Part shown: piece after piece, positions 41,072-51,115 of the stretch | Layout of the letters: every line of letters begins with the position of its first letter | Position numbering within the stretch: the stretch's first letter is position 1 | Assembly (NCBI RefSeq): GCF_001261735.1 | Contig: NZ_CVRP01000008.1 | Coordinates: 94,424 to 158,423, forward strand | DNA from: Dysgonomonas sp. BGC7 | GTDB lineage: Bacteria; Bacteroidota; Bacteroidia; Bacteroidales; Dysgonomonadaceae | DNA length: 64,000 bases | Reading direction: 5' to 3' | Notes under the pieces: generated by a model | What the model saw: only the letters and a program-made list of their open reading frames with translations | Told to the model about the DNA's origin: nothing | Database searches by the model: none | Translations under genes and position numbers: made by a program

Positions 41072-42303
41072 AAATGAAACTAAAACTAAGATACTGTACT
41101 TCATCATTACAGCTTGGTATACTTATTTCTCTATACAGCCTTTTTAGTGCCTGCACAGAAATAGAATATACCGAGATAGACAATCCGGCCTATCTACGGG
41201 TTTTCAATAGTTTGAATTATGAAGTGAAGCTGGAAAATAGATTAGAAAGACCTCCTTTTCTGACAATGCTGATTGATCCTGTCTTTGACGAAGAAGGGAT
41301 TCCTGTGAGTGCAGCAATTGTAAGTGATTTTTTAGATCAGCGAGACAAATATGCTGCCCCATTCCCAACACATAGTGCCGGAAGTACTTCAAAGAAGAAT
41401 CCTGAATATCCCGGAAAAGAAAATGTTTTGGTCGGTCCAATACTCAACGGTTTTGACCTGTCAAGTTGGGCGCAAGTACCCTCCGGTAAGCATCGAATTG
41501 TATTTATGTTTCGTCCAATCAACGAAATACCTTTCTTTTCGCTGGAAAAACGTTTGAAAAAGGATGTGGCCATAGATGAAAACATCGACTTGCAAGCCAA
41601 AGAGATTTATACCTTAAATGTACTGCAAAAGGATTATATGACAAAAGAGAATGGAATCATCTTGAGACAAGAGAATTTTCACAAATTACCTCTTTCCGAC
41701 TCTTTAGTTTACTTCAATATGTACAATTATAGCGCATATGGATTTCAATCCTCTCTGGAAGGAAAAGATGGGTCAAATACTACCGGATCACTTCATTATG
41801 GCATATTGGATAATATGAATGTATATCTATCATTATATCCTACAGTAAGTAATGATATCTATGGTGGTGGATATGATTCTAAAACTGCAATAAAAAATTA
41901 CGACGGACTATTCATTAGTTCATTAGTCCGTAATACCGAAAGCAATGAAGTAGCAGCTTATTCCAGTTTCCCTTTGTACAGAGGACCCTCTTCTAACGGT
42001 ATAAAAACGGATATGATTCAGTTTATTTCATTGATTGCTCCAGGTCTAAGTTATGCTCAAAATCCTTATGGTAGACGCGATGCCCAGAAAGGAGGAGAAT
42101 TTGCCCTACTAACTTTCCATAAAGATGGAGTGGATGCTTTGCGGCAGATTGCTTCGGCCTATTTCCCAAATATGATTATTTCTCTTCATTCAGGAGAATA
42201 TAATCCACGCTCTTTTTCTACGGTAAATACCATAGAGATTGTCAATGGAAAGGCTTATCTGACAACTATTCAGCGAAAATATGCACCACCTGTTTATAAA
42301 TAA
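41068..42303 (+). CDS. Lipoprotein of unknown function
   Basis: This is 411 residues with a lipoprotein signal (lipobox 'LFSAC', then 'TEIEYTEI'). It has Tyr- and Ser-rich beta strands, for example 'YLRVFNSLNYEVKLENRL' and 'FISLIAPGLSYAQNPYGRR'. I do not recognise a named domain; the 'DLSSWAQVPSGKHRIVFMFR' stretch recalls DUF4397-type folds, so it may be a divergent cousin of the gene before it. It overlaps that gene by 4 bases (ATGA) and precedes the first FAS1 gene by 6 bases, so translational coupling is likely. Confidence 0.7.
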   Translation: MKMKLKLRYCTSSLQLGILISLYSLFSACTEIEYTEIDNPAYLRVFNSLNYEVKLENRLERPPFLTMLIDPVFDEEGIPVSAAIVSDFLDQRDKYAAPFPTHSAGSTSKKNPEYPGKENVLVGPILNGFDLSSWAQVPSGKHRIVFMFRPINEIPFFSLEKRLKKDVAIDENIDLQAKEIYTLNVLQKDYMTKENGIILRQENFHKLPLSDSLVYFNMYNYSAYGFQSSLEGKDGSNTTGSLHYGILDNMNVYLSLYPTVSNDIYGGGYDSKTAIKNYDGLFISSLVRNTESNEVAAYSSFPLYRGPSSNGIKTDMIQFISLIAPGLSYAQNPYGRRDAQKGGEFALLTFHKDGVDALRQIASAYFPNMIISLHSGEYNPRSFSTVNTIEIVNGKAYLTTIQRKYAPPVYK

Positions 42304-42309
42304 AAAATT

Positions 42310-43338
42310 ATGAAGAATTTCTATTTACTTGTATCGCTATGCTTTTGCCTGTCTCTCTCCTATAATTGTTCTCACGATGACATACAAGCTTATGAAGAGA
42401 ATGCAAAATATCGAGAAGCAGGAGCATATCTAAAGAATAATTTTGACTTTACTCTATTCTATGCTGCAATCGAAAAGACCGGATTGCTCGAAGAGATAAA
42501 TACTAAAAAAGGCATCACGATATTTGCACCTAACAATAAAGCGTTCAATGCTCAGGGTATATATCATGTCTCAGATTTTGATAACTTAAATGTAGATAGC
42601 TTACGGATAATGTTGAATTATTGTATTTTAGACCAAGTGATTATATCAAACACAATACCGGCAGGGTCTATTGATGACAGATATCATACAGTTGCCGGAC
42701 TAGATGTGTTCATTTCTAAATTTGATAACGGCTGGACTAAAACTTCTTATGTAAATGGCGTGACTATCACCTATCCCGATCAAATAGTCGCAAATGGCGT
42801 AGTACATACAATTGAAAATGTTTTGAAGTATACTGACGGTACAGTTCAGGATATTCTGACTGCAAGGAACGAGTATACCTATTTTGTTGCTGCACTCAAA
42901 AAATTTGGTTATTGGGATCAATTAGCAAATCCTGGATCGTGGATGCTGCTGGCACCTAATAATGACCAGTTTGAGAAAAATGGTATTACTCTGTCTGATA
43001 TTGAGGCCATGAACCCTGCCCATTATAAAAAAAGATTATTTGGATGCTATGTATTCAAGTCGCAGATATTCACTACGGATCTGGGAGTCGTTTCAACAGG
43101 AGGTACACAAAGCTTTACTGTTCCTATTGAAGGAGATGAAACTTGCACATCAGGAATAAATGCCGGTTATGGTAGTGGTGCAGTAGGATTTTACAGGGAG
43201 AGTAATTCAGTATGGAGTAGTATCTCTATTAAACCCCTATATAAGGTCAATTACCTCTCATCTAATGGTATTGTGCACAACCTGGATGGGTTGTTCGCAT
43301 TACCAAGTAATGCATTAATTTCAACTATACAACAATAA
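42310..43338 (+). CDS. Lipoprotein with two fasciclin (FAS1) domains, first of three
   Basis: This is 342 residues. The signal carries lipobox 'LSYNC'. The first FAS1 domain (about 30-165) has 'FTLFYAAIEKTGLL', 'GITIFAPNNKAF' and the terminal 'VVHTIENVL'; the second (about 175-330) has 'YFVAALKKFGYW', 'SWMLLAPNNDQF' and 'IVHNLDGLF'. FAS1 domains mediate cell or matrix adhesion in many organisms and ligand binding in some bacteria. It is in the operon 6 bases after the unknown lipoprotein gene and 4 bases before the second FAS1 gene. Confidence 0.85.
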   Translation: MKNFYLLVSLCFCLSLSYNCSHDDIQAYEENAKYREAGAYLKNNFDFTLFYAAIEKTGLLEEINTKKGITIFAPNNKAFNAQGIYHVSDFDNLNVDSLRIMLNYCILDQVIISNTIPAGSIDDRYHTVAGLDVFISKFDNGWTKTSYVNGVTITYPDQIVANGVVHTIENVLKYTDGTVQDILTARNEYTYFVAALKKFGYWDQLANPGSWMLLAPNNDQFEKNGITLSDIEAMNPAHYKKRLFGCYVFKSQIFTTDLGVVSTGGTQSFTVPIEGDETCTSGINAGYGSGAVGFYRESNSVWSSISIKPLYKVNYLSSNGIVHNLDGLFALPSNALISTIQQ

Positions 43339-43342
43339 TAAA

Positions 43343-44704
43343 ATGAAAAAATATTTATTACATATACTACTTGCATTAATGTTCTTGTCTTCATGTACAC
43401 AAGACGAGTTCGAACCCGATCCGGTAGGAGAACAGATTCCGGTTGAAGAAATAGATAAAGAACTGATAGAGGAATTGTCCGGTTCGGGTAGTAGTAGTCT
43501 CTTTCAGAAGGCATTGGAAAAGAGTAATGTTTTCAAAGAATTAGACAACCGATCGCAAATTACCTTCTTTGTGCCTACTGATAATGCACTTAAGGAAGCT
43601 GGAATCAATCAGCAGACAATAGATCAAATGACATCCGAACAGTGTGATACTTTGGTACAGTATCATACGGTAGAGGGACAACTTGATCCGGCTAAAATAG
43701 AGCAAACAGTAGGTAATATTTGTATGCCAACCAAATGTGTGGATAAAAAATTAAGAGTGAGTAATGTCAATGGAACAGAGGCATATAGATATGCCCACTA
43801 TGTATCCGTCAACAACAATCAGATTTTGATCGACGGCAAAGTATCAGGAACTTTTAATAGACAACAAACCAAAGACGCAGATGTGATATACATTGATCGA
43901 CTACTAAAAAGGCCAACAAAAGATATGTTGACTTTTTTGAAAGAGGATGGACGATTTTCGATCTTCTTAGAGATTATTAAACGGAACGATGAAATGTACT
44001 ATCCAGCTACCGTGTATCCTTATGATCAAATGTATGATCAAACCGGTCAATACATTTACAATAACTTAAACTATGATTATCAAAACAAACTAATGAGGTC
44101 TAAATTATCAGATAAAACCAAAATAGTTAAAGAAGAAATAGCGGCACGTAATCCTAACATAGAAATGCTTTCTCTGTTTGCTCCAACGGATGATGCCTTT
44201 AAAAAGGCAGGTTTCAATAAAGCTGAAGATCTTAGGATATTAAATGATCATATGTATTACTCAAAATATTATATCGATCATACCGAAGAGTGGGGATGGG
44301 AATATATAGAGTTTCAGTTTCCAACCAACTATGCCCGTGATGGGGCTCCTTACGATTATGGAGCCTTTTTGAAAAGTGACTCTATCATTTCATACCATGC
44401 TTGGGGCGAAAAATATTTACCCATAAATAAAGGGAGTGTGAAGCCTACACTATTCTTTTCGAATGACTTAATACAAGATTATATGAAAAACTATATTATC
44501 AGCATGGCAGGGTATGACCCTATCAAAATACCAGCTATTTACAATCCTTTTATTTTTACACAAGGCAATGATGGTAAAATTCAGGTGAAGTTAAAGAATG
44601 CAAAAGAAGGAATAGAAGGCGCTACCATTATCGAACCTGATATTATGACTCTGAACGGCCCTATCCATGTGGTAGACCGGCTCTTTATCCCCAAAGATTT
44701 TTAA
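43343..44704 (+). CDS. Lipoprotein with two FAS1 domains, second of three
   Basis: This is 453 residues, lipobox 'MFLSSC' with 'TQDEFEPDP' after it. The N-terminal FAS1 domain has 'ITFFVPTDNALKEAGI' and 'VIYIDRLL'; the second is larger and less regular, with 'LSLFAPTDDAFKKAGF' and 'GPIHVVDRLFI'. The extra Tyr-rich segment (about 200-250 and 310-370) is not in its neighbours. It is longer than the other two and may carry an insertion that sets its binding surface. Confidence 0.83.
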   Translation: MKKYLLHILLALMFLSSCTQDEFEPDPVGEQIPVEEIDKELIEELSGSGSSSLFQKALEKSNVFKELDNRSQITFFVPTDNALKEAGINQQTIDQMTSEQCDTLVQYHTVEGQLDPAKIEQTVGNICMPTKCVDKKLRVSNVNGTEAYRYAHYVSVNNNQILIDGKVSGTFNRQQTKDADVIYIDRLLKRPTKDMLTFLKEDGRFSIFLEIIKRNDEMYYPATVYPYDQMYDQTGQYIYNNLNYDYQNKLMRSKLSDKTKIVKEEIAARNPNIEMLSLFAPTDDAFKKAGFNKAEDLRILNDHMYYSKYYIDHTEEWGWEYIEFQFPTNYARDGAPYDYGAFLKSDSIISYHAWGEKYLPINKGSVKPTLFFSNDLIQDYMKNYIISMAGYDPIKIPAIYNPFIFTQGNDGKIQVKLKNAKEGIEGATIIEPDIMTLNGPIHVVDRLFIPKDF

Positions 44705-44713
44705 TTGAAAAAA

Positions 44714-45700
44714 ATGATACAGAAAATGATACGACCAATAAAATATCTCTTCTTGTGTGTCTTCCCTTTAGCTGGACTTCTGGCAAGTTGCGATGACGAT
44801 GAAAGCACCTATTCTTATGATGCAAACCTGATCAGTATGATCGTTGCAGATAATATCAATCTCTCTAAACTGAATACAGCCGCCACACGTACTGGAATTT
44901 ATGATCTGCTATTAGAATCTGGCCCCTATACTCTATTAGCTCCTTCCGATGCTGCATTCGGCCTATCAGGGACCGACCCCTCATCAGCCGGCCAGACTAG
45001 GCTGACCAAAGTTATCTCCTATCATGTTCTGAATGGTATTTATGAACTGGATAAATTACCGTTTCTGTTCAATCAAGAGATAACATCCCAGGATGGCGGA
45101 AAGCTTTTTGTTACCCATTGGGTAAGAAATCAGGATACAATTACAACAGTAAACGGAGCGCCTATCAGTACCTATAAGATGCGTGCATCCAACGGCAACA
45201 TCCAGGTGATTGACCGATTGCTGGAACCTTATGAATTCGATTATTTGAGCGATGCCATTAGTAATGAAACAGAGCTTACCTTATTTAATCAGGCTTTGCA
45301 AAAAACCGACCTGCTCGGACAGCTATCCAAAGAAGGTGCCTATACGGTCTATGCCCCCAATAATGCAGCTATGATCACTTACGGTTTGTCTACTATCGAA
45401 TCAATCAACGGTAAGAGTAAGGACGAACTTGAAAAGCTGTTACGCTATCACATTGTTCCCGACCGACGGTTTGTTTATGATTATATCCTGACCACTTTGG
45501 CGGGGAATGTTACTGCCGAGACCATGGTCAACGGAGATAATGTAGCTGTTACCTTAATTCCCGATGCAAATGTTCCGGGGACATTTAAGGGGATTACTCT
45601 TTTGGGTACCAATAATACCAAAGCCATCAATCTCAAGCGTGAAAATATTCTGACAGGTAATGGGGTGCTGCATATTATCGATAATGTATTATTAAACTAA
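44714..45700 (+). CDS. Lipoprotein with two FAS1 domains, third of three
   Basis: This is about 328 residues from the ATG at 44714; an in-frame TTG at 44705 lies right after the previous stop. Lipobox 'AGLLASC' is followed by 'DDDESTYSYD'. The first FAS1 domain has 'LLESGPYTLLAPSDAAFGL' and 'IQVIDRLLEP'; the second has 'LFNQALQKTDLLG', 'GAYTVYAPNNAAM' and 'VLHIIDNVLLN' at the very end. This is the most regular of the three. It is 9 bases ahead of the barrel gene. Confidence 0.86.
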   Translation: MIQKMIRPIKYLFLCVFPLAGLLASCDDDESTYSYDANLISMIVADNINLSKLNTAATRTGIYDLLLESGPYTLLAPSDAAFGLSGTDPSSAGQTRLTKVISYHVLNGIYELDKLPFLFNQEITSQDGGKLFVTHWVRNQDTITTVNGAPISTYKMRASNGNIQVIDRLLEPYEFDYLSDAISNETELTLFNQALQKTDLLGQLSKEGAYTVYAPNNAAMITYGLSTIESINGKSKDELEKLLRYHIVPDRRFVYDYILTTLAGNVTAETMVNGDNVAVTLIPDANVPGTFKGITLLGTNNTKAINLKRENILTGNGVLHIIDNVLLN

Positions 45701-45709
45701 AAGACAACA

Positions 45710-48361
45710 ATGAACTTATATAGAATAAAAGAACACCTTCTGATTGGAATAGCAATATCTTTTGTCTCGATATCGGCTTATGCACAAAATTCGGATTTTG
45801 ACGTCCGTCTTGAAGGCAATAGACCTGAAGGAAAGCCTCTGACCATCAGCAGTGACAGCAGTAATTTCAAAGGAACAATTTGGGGCTCGGCAGGTAGTGC
45901 TACTCTGACAGGCAAAGACCGTATCGGCTCATTAGGAAAAATGAATAGTGACTACTATGACTACAACACAGGGTTACAGCTTAGCTTTCCTTTGCTCAAG
46001 GACAAACTATTTTTCTTCGGGAATGAAACATTGACAGGTAGCCGTAACCCCTCGCAATACATCTCTGGTACGGATGAAACAGCTCATATTTTGAGTAAAA
46101 CGGATGAAGATGCTATCAGGCAGTATCTGAAAAATCGTTATGGCGATGCTTTTGATGCCGGTACAGCGGGTGAATTCTCTCCGCGTATGCACTCCAAGTC
46201 TTTCTATAACGGCCTAGACTGGCTGATTGATGCAAACCATAAACTCACCTTGTTTAATCATACCCTTCTGTCGAATGCCGAGGAGCTACAGCGTGACCGC
46301 CAGGGATTCCGGTTCAGTAGTATGGGCTACGATCAGGTAACCAAACAGATAGAGACCGGTGCAGAATGGAAAAGTAAATGGAGTGATAATCTTTTTGCAA
46401 ATGTATCTGTAGGTTACACTCTGTTTAATGACAGGCGCGATCCATCGGGTAACCCAAATATGCCACAGGTTCAGATTGCCGGACGTACTCCGGGAACAAT
46501 GATCTATTTGGGTACGGATCGTGAAGCCAGCATCTTTGATACAGAACAAAAAAGCTGGAAGGTATCAGCCGATATCAACTGGAATTTTAAGAACCATGCT
46601 TTCCTGTTCGGGACTCAAAATGAATTATTTGATGTAGATTATGGTTATGTCAGCGGATGGAACGGGCGTATCGATTACCTGAGTATCGATGATTTCCTCA
46701 GAAGTAATCCATACAGGGTAAGAGGCAGTTATAACTACGCGAATAACGACCGTAATTATATCTTAAATAACCCGGCAGCTCAATTCAAACTGAATAACTA
46801 TAGCCTCTATTTACAGGATGAAATAACGCTGAGTCCGGTATTGAAACTAACTCCGGGACTTCGTGTCAGTCTTACCGACTTGCCGAATAAACCTTTATTG
46901 AGTGAGAAGACAAAAGGTATATGGGCTGATCCGAACTTTGGTACTACTTACAGCTATACTCCGTTGAACCGTATCACTAATGATTTTCTGGGACAGGTAC
47001 GTTTTTCTCCACGTGTCGATATCGAGTATGATCCGTTCAAGGACAAAAGCCTGGTTATTCGCGCAGGGGCAGGGATGTTTACTGGCGAAGTGCCTTTCTC
47101 GTGGTTGGCATATGCTTATCGGCATGCAGGTGATACCTACGGCGATTACAGCCAACGGGCGGATGAAGACCCGTTTTCGCCCGGCTTAGATCCGCTTAAA
47201 CCGGGGCAAAACGGTATCGGAGATTATATAGAACAAAACGGTATTGTTTTAAATAATCCCAATAGTGGACAAACGGAACTGGATCTGATCGATAATGATT
47301 TTGAAATGCCGAAATATTTAAGAGGAAGCTTTGCTATTGACTATACGACTAAAGATAATTGGAAATTCTCATTGGAAGGGATATACGAAAAAACACTCGA
47401 AGATATATTTTTCCAGCAGGTAAATATTAAAGATGAACCTTTCTGGTACGGATTCGATGCAGAGCATAAGCAACCTGTTTATAAAGGATCGGTAGATCCT
47501 CGTTTTTCGAGTATCTACCTGATGAGCAATACCGATCAGGGATACAGATACAGTGTCCGGGCATCGATAAACAAAGCATTTAATAACGGTCTGACTATAG
47601 ATGCAACATATACTTACGGAATGTCGAAAGACCTGATGGCCGGAAAAAACAGTTCGATGGAGGCTAATCGTCAGATGACACCATCTCTTATCCCGAACAA
47701 CCCTGAACTAGCGTACAGTAATTCGGATATACGCCATCGGATTAACGCCTCTGTCGGCTATGATATCGAATGGGGCAGAGCCGGCAAGACAAATGTAGCT
47801 TTGCATCTGGATGCATCTTCGGGCAGCCCTTTCACATACGGTATTGTCAATTATACGATGCAAGGTAACTCGCAATATGTATCACTGGTATATATTCCTA
47901 AACAGGAAGAAGCGATCCGTTTCTTTAAGGACCGTACAGGACAGACAGCTCAACAGCAAGCCGAGGCTCTCAATAGATTTATCGATGGTGACGATTACCT
48001 GAAAGGAAGAAGAGGACGGTTTACTGAGCGCAACGCTGGGCGTACTCCATGGAATGTGAGGACTGATCTGCACCTTGCCCATGAGATTGTAACCAATAAG
48101 GATAAAATACAAACATTAACTTTCTCGGTCGATGTGATCAACCTGACGAATCTATTATCTAAAAGCTGGGGAAAACAATATTTTGCTTCCGAGTCATTCA
48201 ATTCCACGGCCTCTGTCGGATTAGTACCCGTACTTCCTTTTTCTGAGCAGAACGCAGGTAATTATCCCGTATATACATTCAACGATCCGGGACAACCCTA
48301 CAGTATAGATTATTTTGCATCCAGAGCCCGCTTGCAGTTAGGTGTAAAGTACAGTTTTTAA
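45710..48361 (+). CDS. Oar-like outer-membrane barrel without plug domain
   Basis: This is 883 residues with a signal peptide ending 'SAYAQ', then directly the barrel. Its strands match the Oar family of TonB receptors ('LSFPLLKDKLFFFGNETL', 'YSLYLQDEITLSPVLKLTPG', 'RVDIEYDPFKDKSLVIRAG', final 'ARLQLGVKYSF'). Oar proteins have an N-terminal carboxypeptidase-regulatory-like domain and a plug; both are absent here, leaving a stub of about 30 residues. No TonB box is recognisable. It may be an open channel, or need the FAS1 lipoproteins or the TIG/NHL protein to gate it. It lies 9 bases after the third FAS1 gene. Confidence 0.78.
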   Translation: MNLYRIKEHLLIGIAISFVSISAYAQNSDFDVRLEGNRPEGKPLTISSDSSNFKGTIWGSAGSATLTGKDRIGSLGKMNSDYYDYNTGLQLSFPLLKDKLFFFGNETLTGSRNPSQYISGTDETAHILSKTDEDAIRQYLKNRYGDAFDAGTAGEFSPRMHSKSFYNGLDWLIDANHKLTLFNHTLLSNAEELQRDRQGFRFSSMGYDQVTKQIETGAEWKSKWSDNLFANVSVGYTLFNDRRDPSGNPNMPQVQIAGRTPGTMIYLGTDREASIFDTEQKSWKVSADINWNFKNHAFLFGTQNELFDVDYGYVSGWNGRIDYLSIDDFLRSNPYRVRGSYNYANNDRNYILNNPAAQFKLNNYSLYLQDEITLSPVLKLTPGLRVSLTDLPNKPLLSEKTKGIWADPNFGTTYSYTPLNRITNDFLGQVRFSPRVDIEYDPFKDKSLVIRAGAGMFTGEVPFSWLAYAYRHAGDTYGDYSQRADEDPFSPGLDPLKPGQNGIGDYIEQNGIVLNNPNSGQTELDLIDNDFEMPKYLRGSFAIDYTTKDNWKFSLEGIYEKTLEDIFFQQVNIKDEPFWYGFDAEHKQPVYKGSVDPRFSSIYLMSNTDQGYRYSVRASINKAFNNGLTIDATYTYGMSKDLMAGKNSSMEANRQMTPSLIPNNPELAYSNSDIRHRINASVGYDIEWGRAGKTNVALHLDASSGSPFTYGIVNYTMQGNSQYVSLVYIPKQEEAIRFFKDRTGQTAQQQAEALNRFIDGDDYLKGRRGRFTERNAGRTPWNVRTDLHLAHEIVTNKDKIQTLTFSVDVINLTNLLSKSWGKQYFASESFNSTASVGLVPVLPFSEQNAGNYPVYTFNDPGQPYSIDYFASRARLQLGVKYSF

Positions 48362-48412
48362 AATTGAAATAATCAAGAATCAGAAGTGATTATAATTAAA
48401 TATGCAAAAAAG

Positions 48413-50584
48413 ATGAAACGTAAGATCAATCATTTTACAAATATACAGTCTAGCCTATACCTATTGGCGATCTTCCTTATGTTAGGATTTAGTGCTTGTA
48501 AGGACGATGATGAAGATGGCGCGGGTAGCCAGTCACAACTGAAAATAGAAAGCTTCTATCCTAACAGTGGAAAGGGAGGGACTTTAGTGACCATCAAAGG
48601 CACAGGATTCAGTTCGAATATGAATGGAAATACCGTTGAATTTTCAGGAGTAAAAGCTGAAGTATTCAGTGCTAAAGAAGATGAATTAGTGATTTTGGCT
48701 CCTTCCAATGGACAAACAGGAGCAATCAGACTTAATAACGGTAAACAAACGTTGGAGGTAGGAACTTACACCTATCAGGATCTGAGTGTACAAAATATCT
48801 TTCCTGCCAATGGGCCGACAGGAACAAATATTCGTATTTCCGGGGAAGGTTTCAGCAGTCTGCAAGGTCCGGCTAAAGTTTTAGTTAATGGAAAAGAAGC
48901 AGTAGTTGTCAATGCTTCCAATACATTGATCGTTGCTAAAGTTCCGGCTCAGGCGGGCAAAGGGGCTATTAAGGTAATGGTGGATGGTAAGGAATCTACT
49001 GGACCAAATTTCATCTATCAGGAAATAAAGGGAATTAAGCCGCTGACCGGAGGGAAGGGTACAAAGATTACAATTACGGGAGAGGGCTTTGATACAGAAC
49101 TGACAAAAAATCAGCTTTATTTTAATAATATACAAGCCAAAGTATTGGAAGTATCGGAGACTAAGTTAGTTGTTGAAGCTCCTGACAAAGTGGAAACGGC
49201 GAAACTGGCATTGATCATTAATGCACAAAAAACCGTTGGTCCTCAGTTTACCGTAGTACCGGCTCCTACATTATCAATCGTATCTCCGTTAAGTGGTCCT
49301 GCGGGTACGCAAATGACCATTCAGGGAAAAGATTTCAGTAAAGAAGCAGATGAAAATAAGGTTTTCATAAATGGTGCGGAGATTCCTATATTGGTAGCTA
49401 CAGGAAATGAATTAAGCTTGAAGCTTCCGACTGGAATTAGCAGCGGCAAGGTGGAAGTGATAGTCAATGATCAGAAAACAATAGGACCAGAGTTTAAGAA
49501 TCAAAGTTTGGGTATCACTAAAATAGTTCCAGATAACGGATTGGCCGGAACACAAGTGACGATAGAAGGAATGGGATTCAGTACAAACAAAGCTGATAAT
49601 ATGGTTTTATTCAACGGTATTGCTGCGGAAGTTAAAACGGCTACAGAAAATAGACTCACGGTAATTGCTCCGAATGGATTGAAAACAGGTGTCCTTAAAA
49701 TTGAAACCGGAGGGATGGTGGCCGAGGCGCCAAAAAACTTTAATCGGGCAGGAATAACAACTTTGGCGAGAGGATTGACTGTGGCATTGTCATCAAAAAT
49801 AGCAGTAGATAGTCAGAAAAATATTTACTATTGTGATGCTCGTAATATTTATAAAATATCTCCCGATGGTAATTTATCTACTTTATCCACAGGTTTTGCA
49901 TATATTGCCGGTTTTACACTATACAATGATGATATCTATGTACTTGACTCAAATAAAATTAAGAAGGTTACATTAGCTGGCTCTGTAAGTTTAGTTTCTA
50001 CTGATAATATTTCGAGTTTAAGCCCCTCTCCTCAAGGTCTTTCAGTAGATAGGTTCGGTAATTTTTATCTATCAAGGAGTTATGGAGGTGTTACAAAGGT
50101 TGAAATGCCTTCAGGAAGGATTAATACGACCTTCCGTACATCTTCTCTTCATGATAACTGTAGAACTGCTATAACAAGAAATGGTTCTATTTATCTATCG
50201 CAAGACGAGTATCAAGGAATTATTATGCTAACTCTAGCAAGTGGACAGGGTGTAAATTGGCTTGGAAAATATGAACAATACGGATATCTAGATGGTCCAG
50301 TTACCACAGCAAAAATAAACTATGGTCCTACTTCTCTAATACTTGACCTAGATGAAAACCTATTAATTATGGATAAGGGAAATTTTGCTATAAGAAAAAT
50401 AGATTTGGAAACTCAGATTGTGAGTACTCTTGTTAAAGCTAAATATGGTTCTGATTTAAATGACAACTCTCTTGAGTCTGCTCAATGGGGTGGAGTTATT
50501 ACTGATATAGCCATCGATATAGATGGAGATATTTATTTATTAGATTATGGAAATGCGGCTATTCGCAAAATATTTCTTAAATAA
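48413..50584 (+). CDS. Lipoprotein with five TIG/IPT repeats and an NHL-type propeller
   Basis: This is about 723 residues from the ATG at 48413; the frame also opens at a GTG 27 bases upstream. Lipobox 'LGFSAC' is followed by 'KDDDEDGAG'. Five Ig-like TIG repeats of about 80 residues follow, each beginning like 'FYPNSGKGGTLVTIKGTGF' (further copies 'IFPANGPTGTNIRISGEGF', 'IKPLTGGKGTKITITGEGF', 'VSPLSGPAGTQMTIQGKDF', 'IVPDNGLAGTQVTIEGMGF'). The last 240 residues form NHL-like blades ('LSVDRFGNFYLSRSYGGV', 'IAIDIDGDIYLLDYGNAAIR'). TIG plus NHL lipoproteins are usually surface glycan- or protein-binding. It is the last gene of the operon, followed by a terminator. Confidence 0.86.
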   Translation: MKRKINHFTNIQSSLYLLAIFLMLGFSACKDDDEDGAGSQSQLKIESFYPNSGKGGTLVTIKGTGFSSNMNGNTVEFSGVKAEVFSAKEDELVILAPSNGQTGAIRLNNGKQTLEVGTYTYQDLSVQNIFPANGPTGTNIRISGEGFSSLQGPAKVLVNGKEAVVVNASNTLIVAKVPAQAGKGAIKVMVDGKESTGPNFIYQEIKGIKPLTGGKGTKITITGEGFDTELTKNQLYFNNIQAKVLEVSETKLVVEAPDKVETAKLALIINAQKTVGPQFTVVPAPTLSIVSPLSGPAGTQMTIQGKDFSKEADENKVFINGAEIPILVATGNELSLKLPTGISSGKVEVIVNDQKTIGPEFKNQSLGITKIVPDNGLAGTQVTIEGMGFSTNKADNMVLFNGIAAEVKTATENRLTVIAPNGLKTGVLKIETGGMVAEAPKNFNRAGITTLARGLTVALSSKIAVDSQKNIYYCDARNIYKISPDGNLSTLSTGFAYIAGFTLYNDDIYVLDSNKIKKVTLAGSVSLVSTDNISSLSPSPQGLSVDRFGNFYLSRSYGGVTKVEMPSGRINTTFRTSSLHDNCRTAITRNGSIYLSQDEYQGIIMLTLASGQGVNWLGKYEQYGYLDGPVTTAKINYGPTSLILDLDENLLIMDKGNFAIRKIDLETQIVSTLVKAKYGSDLNDNSLESAQWGGVITDIAIDIDGDIYLLDYGNAAIRKIFLK

Positions 50585-50694
50585 TTAAACATGCTAATAA
50601 TTGCTACTAAACCTAAAGATTGAAGAGTTAATCAATTTCGATATTAATTTATAGAGTAAAGAACACTTTTTCATAATTAATTAAAAACTGAGGT

Positions 50695-50726
50695 CTCTGT
50701 CAATCTATTCATTGGCAGGGGCTTTT
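50695..50726 (+). terminator. Intrinsic terminator of the FAS1/TIG operon
   Basis: A 10-bp stem with G-U pairs (50695-50704 with 50711-50720), a 6-base loop and a T-rich tail lies about 110 bases after the TIG/NHL stop. Confidence 0.65.
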
Positions 50727-50764
50727 CAATAGATATAAATTATAAAGCACATGCGAGTAAAAGT

Positions 50765-51115
50765 ATGCCGGATAGCTCGATTATCATAAAAAAAGAAGTA
50801 AAAGAAACCAACGAGACAGCTGTACCTAAAGGAAAAGGGAGCCTGCGTAGTACGGTACTAGACGAAAAGGGAGTACTGGTTACCGGAGTCACAGTCAGCG
50901 TTCCGGGTACAACTATCGGTGCTATTACTGATGCCGATGGATATGATTTAACTTATTTAATTGATGTGTTAAATCAAATCAATGAAGCCGAAAAAATCCA
51001 CTTAGATGGCGATTTTAGAACATTGGTTCCACTGAAACACGTTGATTATGGTAAAACATTATCAGATTTTGAGGATTTTATAATCAATCACCTTAAAGAT
51101 AGAATACCAAGTTAA
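50765..51115 (+). pseudogene. Chimeric fragment: SusC-type regulatory domain joined to an unrelated tail
   Basis: The first 60 residues hold a carboxypeptidase-regulatory-like segment as at the start of SusC-type receptors ('GSLRSTVLDEKGVL', 'VPGTTIGAITDADGY'). At about 50943 the sequence changes to a tail ('DLTYLIDVLNQINEAEKIHL') that is not receptor-like. No signal peptide and no barrel follow. It looks like the scar of a deletion that joined two genes. Whether it is translated is unknown. Confidence 0.7.

Noticed and set aside
46980..47189. Plus-strand short frame inside the Oar-like barrel
   Set aside because: Overlaps a well-supported barrel gene in another frame; shadow.
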